NCBI GenBank assembly: GCA_016710015.1
Contig: JADJLR010000007.1
Coordinates: 1 to 12,591, forward strand
From: Flavobacteriales bacterium
GTDB lineage: Bacteria; Bacteroidota; Bacteroidia; Flavobacteriales_F; PHOS-HE28
Direction: 5' to 3'
Length of the DNA: 12,591 bases
The notes beneath the pieces were generated by a model. The model had not been told where the DNA came from and did not search any database. It saw only the letters and a list, made by a program, of their open reading frames with translations. The position numbers and the translations under genes are program-made. Below, piece after piece: positions 6,989-12,591 of the stretch. Every line of letters starts with the position of its first letter. The first letter of the stretch is position 1.

Positions 6989-7335
6989 TCAGATATCCTT
7001 CCGGTCCAGGTCTTCGAAATTCAGATCGGTGTAAGGTGGAGCGTCGTCATCGGTGGAGCGCGGTGGCTCGTCCTGCACGTATTCACCGGTTCCTTTCAAC
7101 CGGTCGATCTCGCCGAAAGCTTCGGTCAAGCCATCGCGGAACTTCTCGAAATCCTCTTTGTACAAGAAGATCTTTGTGCTTGTCATAATGCGCCGAACCA
7201 TCCTCGTGCGTGTGCTTCTTGCTCTCGGTAATGGTCAAGTACAGATCACGTCCCCGAGTGCTCTTACATCGAAGAAATACGTTCGTTTCCAGCTCTTACG
7301 GCTTTGGAGAATACGTCCTCACGATCATCCTGCAT
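6989..7335 (-). CDS. PUR-family DNA/RNA-binding protein, DUF3276 (frameshifted)
   Basis: This small protein (about 115 residues) belongs to the Bacteroidetes PUR-alpha-like family (DUF3276), which binds single-stranded DNA or RNA through a PUR repeat fold; its cellular role is not established. From the ATG at 7335 it starts MQDDREDVFSKAVRAG and, across frames, continues RTYFFDVRA, RDLYLTITESKKHTHEDGS, then HKIFLYKEDFEKFRDGLTEA (7135-7160) and a charged acidic tail ending NFEDLDRKDI at the stop at 6989. The [KR]RTYFFDV and KIFLYKEDF.KF...L blocks are the family signature. At least three single-base indels are needed; two sit in or beside short runs (GGAAAC near 7290; CACTCGGGG near 7260). A Bacteroidetes-type promoter lies about 40 bp upstream. 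It is probably transcribed alone, and its 3' end lies 27 bp from the insertion sequence. Confidence 0.88.
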
Positions 7336-7345
7336 GGCGCTTGGT

Positions 7346-7368
7346 GGACTGCCCATTAGCCGCAGTCC
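7346..7368 (-). repeat. Inverted repeat at the predicted transcription start of the DUF3276 gene
   Basis: GGACTGC (7346-7352) and GCAGTCC (7362-7368) are perfect 7-bp arms with a 9-nt spacer. They lie just downstream of the -7 element, around the expected +1, and end 11 bp before the ATG. They could be an operator or a hairpin at the mRNA 5' end. Confidence 0.5.
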
Positions 7369-7372
7369 CAAC

Positions 7373-7403
7373 CAAATGTAACCGCGTCAACCAAGAATAC
7401 AAA
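7373..7403 (-). promoter_or_regulatory. Bacteroidetes-type promoter of the DUF3276 gene
   Basis: On the minus strand TTTG (7400-7403) is followed after exactly 19 nt by TACATTTG (7373-7380). This matches the Bacteroidetes sigma-ABfr consensus of TTTG at -33 and TAnnTTTG at -7. The predicted start is near 7366, giving a leader of about 30 nt before the ATG at 7335. It lies in the gap between the ABC exporter stop and the DUF3276 gene. Confidence 0.7.
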
Positions 7404-7422
7404 TTCTATGGGGTATGGGAGG

Positions 7423-7439
7423 GGTCGGTTGGGCCGACC
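7423..7439 (-). terminator. Weak hairpin after the ABC exporter gene
   Basis: GGTCGG (7423-7428) and CCGACC (7434-7439) form a 6-bp GC-rich stem with a 5-nt loop, 15 bp beyond the ABC exporter stop. No T-run follows on the minus strand, so it is a poor intrinsic terminator and may be chance. Confidence 0.25.
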
Positions 7440-7454
7440 AGCGGGTCGAGGGTT

Positions 7455-9360
7455 CTACAGGTCGATGCCTTTCCGGGCCTCCTCCAACAACTGCTCTTGG
7501 TGCATCCGCGCATACTCGCCTTCTTGCCCGATCAACCGATCATGGGTGCCTTCTTCCACCACGCGTCCGTTGGCCAACACCAAGATGAGGTCCGCATCGC
7601 GTACGGTGCTGATACGGTGACTGATAAGCACCGTTGTCCGGCCTGTCATCACGGATCGAAGGGCACGCAGGATGGCTTCTTCGGTCACGGTATCCACAGC
7701 GCTCAAGGCATCGTCGAACACAAGGATACTCGGTAACGCGATGATGGCCCGTGCGATGCAACGCGCTGCTTCTGGCCACCGCTCAATGTTATTCCGCGTT
7801 CGCCGACCAGGGTATCGTATCCTTTCGGAAAGCCTTCGATATCGGCATGGATCTGCGCCTTCTGTGCGGCCTCCCGTACCCGTTCATCCAGGATCCTCGC
7901 CAGGATCCAGCCGAAAGCAATGTTGTTCCGGATGGTATCACTGAAAAGAAGCACCTCCTGTGGAACGAAGCCCAAATGGGAGCGAAGATGCTCAAGCAGG
8001 ATCTTCCGGATCGGGACATCATCGATCAGGACCTCGCCTTCCGTCACATCGTGAACGCGACCGATCAATTCGGCCAGTGTACTCTTTCCGCAACCCGTAT
8101 GCCCTACTACGGCCAAGGTGCCGCCCGCTGGAATTTGGAAGGAAATACGATCCAATGCGCGGATCCCAGTATCGGGGTAGACGTAGGAAACATTCCGGAA
8201 GGTGATGCCACCGCGGATCGGTGCTGGATCTTCGGGCGATGACGGGGAACATCGGCATCGGTGACCGCCGGTCGAGCATCCAAGAATTCGTTGATGCGCT
8301 CCATACTTGCACTGGCTTGCTGAACCAGCGAGGTGACCCAACCCACCGATGCGAAAGGCCAAGTGAGCATGTTCACGTAGATCACGAATTCGGCGATGTT
8401 GCCTACGGTCACTGAAGGATCGCCATCCAACAATTTCTTACCGCCAACGAAAATAGTGACCACCGTGCTCAGGCCGATCGACAGGCATGATAGAGGGCAT
8501 GAAGAGCGCGTCCACCTTCGCTTGATCCATGCTGCGCTTGCGGTAATCGGCCGCTGCTTCAGCGAAACGCTCAACGGCCATGGGCTCCTTCGCGTAGGAC
8601 TTCAGCACCCGTATGCCACTGAAACTCTCCTGTGCCAACGTACTGAGTCGGCTTTGTTGTTTCTGTACGGCCATGCTCCGCCTGTTCATCACATCGCTGA
8701 CCCGGTAGATGATGAGGCTCATGATCGGCAAGGGTGCCAAGGTCCAAAGGGTGAGTTCCACGTTCACGTTCAGCATGAAACCGATACACATCACGAACAA
8801 CACCATCAGATTGGACGTGTACATCACCGCTGGACCCAGATACATGCGCACTTTCCCTACATCCTCACTGATCCGGTTCATCAGATCGCCGGTACTGTTC
8901 CGCTTGTAGAAACCGCGATCCAACTGCTGGTAGTGCGTATAGATCCGGTTCTTCAGGTCGAATTCGATCAGTCGGCTCACCACGATGATCGTTTGTCGCA
9001 TCAGGAACAAGAAGAGTCCCTTCAACAAAGCGAAGACCAAGTACACCACACCGAGCAGGCCGGCACACCAGACCACCGTGGCCTTCATGGCATCCGCGTC
9101 ATGCAGAGCCTTCAACTTGTAGGCCGATCGATGCCGGTCCAACCGACCCACAGTTGCAAGGTATGCGGCACCGGTAACACGCGTTCATTCGCGGGGAGTC
9201 CCATTTGCCCAATGCCCTGGGCGATCAGATCGATCGCCTCGCGGACCACCTGAGGGGCGTACACAGCGAATAGATTACTAAGCACGATGAACACCGTTCC
9301 CAGCATCAAATGCCAACGGTACTTCGCTAGGTAGGGGTTCAGCTTGAGGAGCGGTCGCAT
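7455..9360 (-). CDS. ABC exporter, fused membrane and ATPase domains (frameshifted)
   Basis: A half-transporter of the MsbA/MdlB type, expected to work as a homo- or heterodimer in the inner membrane and export a lipid, peptide or drug; the substrate cannot be told. The ATG at 9360 starts MRPLLKLNPYLAKYRWHLML, and the membrane domain (ABC_membrane) continues to about 8350 with LKNRIYTHYQQLDRGFYKRN and STGDLMNRISEDVGKVRMYL. The ATPase domain follows: GGITFRNVSYVYPDTGIRAL, Walker A GHTGCGKST (8078-8104), Q-loop VPQEVLLFSDTI, signature LSGGQKQR (7763-7786), Walker B SILVFDDALSAVD (about 7700-7735), and H-loop VLISHRISTV near 7625. The stop is at 7455. All catalytic motifs are intact once at least four indels (near 9140, 8480, 8250, 7750) are bridged. 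About 630 codons, slightly long for the family. It is divergent from the dehydrogenase operon. Confidence 0.92.
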
Positions 9361-9379
9361 GCGGGGGACCGGAACGTGC

Positions 9380-9387
9380 TACTTTTG
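9380..9387 (+). promoter_or_regulatory. Candidate -7 element for the dehydrogenase-nusB operon
   Basis: TACTTTTG matches TAnnTTTG on the plus strand. It would give a leader of roughly 130 nt before the ATG at 9522. No TTTG was found at the right distance upstream, so the call rests on one element. Confidence 0.3.
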
Positions 9388-9423
9388 CGCCGCTCATCGG
9401 GAAAACTCCCATCAACAGCGGGA

Positions 9424-9431
9424 CAAAGGTA
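9424..9431 (-). promoter_or_regulatory. Candidate -7 element for the ABC exporter
   Basis: Read on the minus strand this is TACCTTTG, an exact TAnnTTTG match, about 64 bp before the exporter ATG at 9360. No TTTG lies about 19 nt further upstream. The rest of the 161-bp divergent gap (9361-9521) holds no visible gene. Confidence 0.35.
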
Positions 9432-9521
9432 ACCGCTATGGAGGTGGGTGAAGTGTACCAGAAACCGGAAGACAAAGATGGTGCTGTGTCATACGCACCG
9501 AACACATAGAACCGATCAACG

Positions 9522-10621
9522 ATGATCCAAACGACATCAAAAGCCGCAGGCACCGATATTGTTCTGGCGCGTATGGAAGCCCACGACCACGAGGAGGTCC
9601 TCTTCTGCCATGACCGTGCGACCGGACTCAAGGCCATTATTGCCATACACGATACCACATTAGGGCCCGCCTTGGGCGGAACTAGGATGTGGCCATATGC
9701 CCAGAAAGCGAAGCGCTGAACGATGTGTTGCGCCTGAGTCGCGGGATGACCTACAAGAGTTCATTGGCCGGGCTGGACCTGGGCGGTGGCAAGGGCCGTG
9801 ATCATCGGCGATGCGCGTACACAGAAGACCGAAGCCATGTTCCGGCGCTTCGGCCAATTCGTGGACAGCCTGAATGGTCGGTACATCACGGCAGAGGATG
9901 TGGGCATGAGCACCACGGAAATGGTGAACATCCAAAAAGAGACCAAGAACGTTGCTGGACTTCCTGAAGAAATGGGCGGGAGCGGAGACCCCAGCCCCGT
10001 GACCGCATATGGTGTGTATTGCGGCATGAAGGCGGCGGCAAAGACGGCGTACGGCTCCGATGATCTCGGTGGGAGAAAGGTGTCCGTTCAAGGAGGCGGT
10101 AACGTGGGCCGTGGTCTGGTCGAGTGGTTGGTGAAGGAGGGAGCCAAGGTCTACCTCACGGACATCCACGAGGATAAACTCGCGGCGATAAAGGCCGATT
10201 TCGGTGCCATCACCTTGGTCAAGCCGGATGAGGTTTACGATCCGGATGTGGACATCTATTCACCTTGCGCTTTAGGGCTACGGTGAACGACGACACATTG
10301 AAACGCTTGAAGTGCAGTGTGATCGCAGGCGCTGCGAACAACCAATTGGCCGATGAGACCATCCACGGCAAAGCGGTCATGGACAGGGGCATTTTGCATG
10401 CACCGGATTTCCTCATCAACGCTGGGGGATCATCAATTGTGCGTGGGAACGAAAGGGCTACAACCGCAAAGCGGCATTGCGCCAAACGGAGGATATCCAC
10501 CAGACCGCCTTACGCATCTTCAAGGCCAGCGCAGACCTCGGAATACCCACCTATCTCGCCGCCAACCAAGCTGCCGAGGACCGCATCACGAGCATAGCGA
10601 GCCGCGGGCATGCGATTCTGA
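9522..10621 (+). CDS. Leu/Glu/Phe/Val-type amino-acid dehydrogenase, leucine dehydrogenase-like (frameshifted)
   Basis: Catalyses NAD(P)-dependent oxidative deamination of an amino acid, probably leucine or other branched-chain residues, to the 2-oxo acid and ammonia. Motifs in order: EEVLFCHDRATGLKAIIAIH, TTLGPALGGTRMWPYA, ALNDVLRLSRGMTYKSSLAG (with the catalytic-site lysine of the family), LGGGKAVIIGD after an indel near 9795, VNIQKETKNVAGLPEEMGGS and GDPSPVTAYGVYCGMKAA, the Rossmann dinucleotide motif VQGGGNVGRG, DIYSPCALG then TVNDDTLKRLKCSVIAGAAN with NQLADE, FLINAGG, and C-terminal AANQAAEDRITSIASRG. GGSGDPSPVTAYGV and the roughly 366-codon length favour the leucine dehydrogenase branch over glutamate dehydrogenase; substrate choice is inference. 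At least five indels. I place the stop at 10619-10621, one frame from the literal reading, which otherwise runs straight on into nusB. Confidence 0.9.
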
Positions 10622-10623
10622 AC

Positions 10624-11575
10624 ATGTTGAACCGCCGATATCTCCGCATCAAGACCTTCCAATCGCTATATGCCTATTGGCAAAGCGACAGTGGCAGTGC
10701 TGCCCGCATCGAGAAGGAACTCCTGGGTGGAGTGGAACGCACGTACGATCTATACCTGTCGTTATTGCTCGTTTTCGGGGAGCCTGCGCACATCGCGGAA
10801 CTGCGGATCGAAGAGCGCAAGAAGAAGCGCTTGCCTACCGCCGAAGATCTGGAGCCCAACCGCCGCTTCATTGACAATGCCGTCGTCCGTGGCATCGCCG
10901 AAAGTGAACGCCTCCGGGTCGAGTGCGAGAAACAAAAGATCAGCTGGGTGGGCAACCACGAGGTATTCACAGGCATGTACCGCGAACTCGAATCCAACGA
11001 GGAGGTCATGGCCTACTTGAAGGAAGCACAGGACGGTTTCAAACGGGACCAAGCCTTTGCCATTCATTTGTTCACGGAACCGACGCCAATAACGAAGCCT
11101 TGCAAGAGGTATTCGAAGCGCGGAACATCGCTTGGTTGGAAGATCTGGACCCTTAGCGGCAGCCTTGGTCAAACGCACGTTGGATCAGATGCGCGCCAAC
11201 GTTACGGCCGATCAGGCATTGGGCGAAATGGTGCGCGACCCCAGAGAAGATCACGACTTCGTTTCCAAGCCTTCCGCAAGACCATTGAATTGGGCGAAGA
11301 GCACGAAAAGGCCATTGCGGCGAAGTCCAGCAACTGGGAAAGTGACCGCATCGCTCTCAGCGATATGATCCTGATGAAGATGGCGCTGACCGAGGTGCTC
11401 ATCTTCGACCAGATCCCTGTGAAGGTGACCATGAACGAATACATCGAAGTGGCCAAAGGCATACAGCACCCCGAAGAGCAAGAACTTCATCAACGGTGTG
11501 TTGGACAAGATCTTCATCGAGATGCGCGCCGACGGCAGGATCCAGAAGGTGGGCCGTGGACTACCTGAAAGTTGA
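10624..11575 (+). CDS. nusB: Transcription antitermination factor NusB, long Bacteroidetes form (frameshifted)
   Basis: NusB joins NusE (S10) in the antitermination complex that supports rRNA transcription. The ATG at 10624, 2 nt after the dehydrogenase stop, starts MLNRRYLRIKTFQSLYAYWQ, the expected R-R-x-R-x-x-x-x-Q-x-L-Y-A-x pattern. A roughly 200-residue insertion/extension typical of Bacteroidetes follows (LEPNRRFIDNAVVRGI, YLKEAQDGFKRDQAFAIHLF). The NusB fold is completed by WESDRIALSDMILMKMALTE and VLIFDQIPVKVTMNEYIEVA and, after an indel near 11460, STPKSKNFINGVLDKIF. The literal frame between about 11085 and 11275 is wrong; the adjacent frames give ALQEVFEARNIAWLEDLD and VKRTLDQMRANVTADQALGE instead. 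It ends GRGLPES with stop at 11573-11575. About 317 codons is normal for this group. Confidence 0.9.
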
Positions 11576-11577
11576 AC

Positions 11578-12099
11578 ATGAAGAAGGGTCTGATCGCACA
11601 TTGAATGCTGGGTATACCTCGGTCATCTCCTGCTGCTATTCGCAATTGCGCTCGGGCTTCCATCATGCCGCATCACGGACCACAGCGAAAGAGAACCGGA
11701 AGTGGTGAGTTCGGATGCCCTCGACTTTCCCGCATCGGCTACGAGAATGGACCCCAAGGACCTGCCGAAGATGGACTTCGAATTCACCCATCTGGACCAG
11801 GTTTGACCGCACAAGGCACCTGTGTGGATAGCGTGTACACCTCGTGAACACCGGTGGAGGTCCCAGCGATCACCGATGCGCGGTTCCTGTGGTTGCACCG
11901 TCGGTAAGGATTGGCCCAAGCATCCGGTAAAGCCCAACGAGCGCGCCACCATTTCCATCAGTTTTGATAGTGAAGGCCGCAATGGCCGACAGGACAAGAC
12001 CGCCACGGTGGCCGCGAATACTTCACCACCCAGCAACGTACTCACCCTTTCCGCCGAAGCCGATCGGCCCCACCACGCCCATAGGACCAGACATCGTAA
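11578..12099 (+). CDS. DUF1573 lipoprotein (frameshifted)
   Basis: The ATG at 11578 stands 2 nt after the nusB stop. MKKGLIA opens a signal peptide; in a neighbouring frame LLLFAIALGLPSC follows, whose LPSC fits a lipobox, so the protein is probably an envelope lipoprotein. After a linker (VVSSDALDFPASA) comes a DUF1573 domain, an immunoglobulin-like fold: DFEFTHLD, DSVYT, then GSCGCTVGKDWPKHPVKPNE (11880-11940) and RATISISFDSEGRNGRQDKT, ending VLTLSAE (about 12060). The CGCT-x-WP-x-P-x-x-x-x-x-E block followed by SF-x-S-x-GR-x-G-x-x-x-K is the family signature. Its function is unknown. The stop is uncertain; I used TAA at 12097-12099, which overlaps the yajC ATG. A plus/minus one base change would instead stop near 12082. 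Confidence 0.8.
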
Positions 12100-12422
12100 T
12101 GACCCCGAAACATCTTCCTGCAAGCGCAAGGCAGCGACCCGAGTTTCTACATCATGATGGGCCTCCTCATGGTGGTCTTCTACTTCTTCACGATCCGTCC
12201 ACAAACAGAAGAAATCAAAGGATGCGAAGAAGTTCCGGGAAGCCTTGAGCAAGGGCACCAAAGTGGTCACCCGGCGGCCTACACGGGAAAGCCGATCGAG
12301 GTGACGGGATACCACGATCCTGCTCGAAGTAGATTCCAACGTGAAGTTGCGCTTCGAGAAAAGCGCCAACGCCATGGGATGAATTCGCAGCAAACCTGAA
12401 CGAGGTGACAGCCAAAGGGTAA
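12099..12422 (+). CDS. yajC: Preprotein translocase accessory subunit YajC (frameshifted)
   Basis: YajC is a small single-pass inner-membrane protein associated with SecDF and the SecYEG translocon. The product, pieced across frames, starts MTPK at 12099 and carries LQAQGSDPSFYIMMGLLMVV then FYFFTIRPQ, the single membrane helix followed by the diagnostic F-T-I-R-P-Q. After an indel at about 12210 it continues KSKDAKKFREALSKGTKVV, then GLHGK and a KOW-like region IEVTxxTTILLEVDSNVKLRFEKS in pieces, with a final frame ending DEFAANLNEVTAKG and TAA at 12420-12422. About 107 codons is normal. Indels lie near 12115, 12210, 12275, 12320 and 12378. It sits between DUF1573 and coaE as in other Flavobacteriales. 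Confidence 0.9.
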
Positions 12423-12423
12423 T

Positions 12424-12438
12424 GTCACGGAACGTGAC
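12424..12438 (+). repeat. Inverted repeat right after yajC
   Basis: GTCACG-GAA-CGTGAC is a perfect 6-bp inverted repeat with a 3-nt centre, starting 2 nt after the yajC stop. It could be a binding site or a short hairpin; no T-run follows, so it is not a good terminator. Confidence 0.4.
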
Positions 12439-12508
12439 CATGCGGACTTGGACAAAGTACGACCGACATGCCTCACATGCTCACATGACCGCATTTATCC
12501 ATGTCCAC

Positions 12509-12591
12509 ATGCTAAAGGTTCTCTTACCGGCGACATTGGGAGCGGAAAGAGCAATGCCGTGGCTCGTGATCCTGCGCGTGCTGAACGTGCC
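12509..12591 (+). CDS. coaE: Dephospho-CoA kinase, N-terminal fragment at the window edge
   Basis: CoaE phosphorylates dephospho-CoA in the last step of coenzyme A synthesis. Only about 27 codons are present. The ATG at 12509 gives MLKV, and after a one-base shift LTGDIGSGKSNAVAR, the Walker A P-loop (G-x-I-G-S-G-K-S) at the usual place some 8 residues from the start; CoaE typically reads LTGGIGSGKS. A later frame gives VLNVP, matching the VxxxFxxLGxP that follows in the family. Short P-loops occur elsewhere, but the position and the yajC neighbourhood support CoaE. Confidence 0.78.
   Translation, partial: MLKVLLPATLGAERAMPWLVILRVLNV

Noticed and set aside
7888..7908. Close direct repeat CCAGGATCC twice, 12 nt apart
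   Set aside because: It lies within exporter coding sequence and reads as part of WILARILDERV; it is explained by the protein.
8396..9253. A 285-codon open frame on the plus strand inside the ABC exporter
   Set aside because: It is His/Gln-rich antisense of the exporter membrane domain, which is clearly coding on the minus strand.
9438..9509. A 23-codon frame (MEVGEVYQKPEDKDG...) in the divergent gap before the dehydrogenase
   Set aside because: Too short and with no supporting signal; it ends 13 bp before the dehydrogenase start and could be chance or a leader peptide, which I cannot support.
12423..12439. GTCACG-GAA-CGTGAC considered as a parS site
   Set aside because: It lacks the CACGTG core and the flanking TGTT/AACA of the parS consensus.
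11623..12441. A 272-codon open frame on the minus strand opposite DUF1573 and yajC
   Set aside because: It is antisense to two genes with clear family motifs (SCGCT block, FTIRPQ), its sequence resembles no family I know, and it persists only because the codon bias of the real strand keeps stops rare.
1..12591. CRISPR array, tRNA or rRNA genes
   Set aside because: No regularly spaced repeats, no cloverleaf with a CCA-type end and no conserved rRNA stretch were seen by eye on either strand.

Overview
The window looks like chromosomal DNA of a Bacteroidetes (Bacteroidota) species, most likely Flavobacteriales. Three things point there: the gene content and order (parA-parB-DUF5683-dapB-lepB on one side, leucine-type dehydrogenase-nusB-DUF1573-yajC-coaE on the other), a long lepB with an extra N-terminal membrane domain, and a promoter of the Bacteroidetes TTTG / TAnnTTTG type. 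Base composition is moderately GC-rich for that group (by eye, not counted). Nearly every host gene is broken by several single-base frameshifts even though conserved motifs continue smoothly from frame to frame. I read this as uncorrected long-read indels, not real pseudogenes, and give gene limits by homology across the frameshifts.

Layout. Positions 1-5189 hold a minus-strand cluster, transcribed from parA toward position 1: parA (Soj-like ATPase), parB, a DUF5683 envelope protein, dapB (lysine/diaminopimelate synthesis), lepB (signal peptidase I), and the start of a second S26 signal peptidase-like gene cut by the window edge. Positions 5442-6961 hold a complete 1,520-bp IS3-family insertion sequence between parA and the next gene. 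It has imperfect 23-bp terminal inverted repeats, a CTAG on each side, an orfA/orfB pair joined by an A-AAA-AAG -1 frameshift signal, and a hairpin directly before the orfA start. Positions 6989-7335 (minus) encode a small PUR-family (DUF3276) nucleic-acid-binding protein with a well-formed promoter. Positions 7455-9360 (minus) encode an ABC exporter with fused membrane and ATPase domains.

From 9522 to the end the genes run on the plus strand: a Leu/Glu/Phe/Val-type amino-acid dehydrogenase, nusB (transcription antitermination), a DUF1573 lipoprotein, yajC (Sec translocon accessory) and the first codons of coaE (coenzyme A synthesis). Starts and stops are tightly packed (nusB begins 2 nt after the dehydrogenase stop, DUF1573 2 nt after nusB, yajC overlaps the DUF1573 stop), so this is probably one operon. 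A 161-bp divergent intergenic region separates it from the ABC exporter.

The genes are housekeeping: chromosome segregation, protein export and processing (lepB, yajC), lysine and CoA synthesis, and amino-acid catabolism. I found no convincing new defence or accessory system. The features most worth a second look are the translational control signals of the IS, its freedom from indels compared with its flanks, the tandem signal peptidases, the damaged dapB N-terminus, and the promoter with an inverted repeat upstream of the PUR-family gene.
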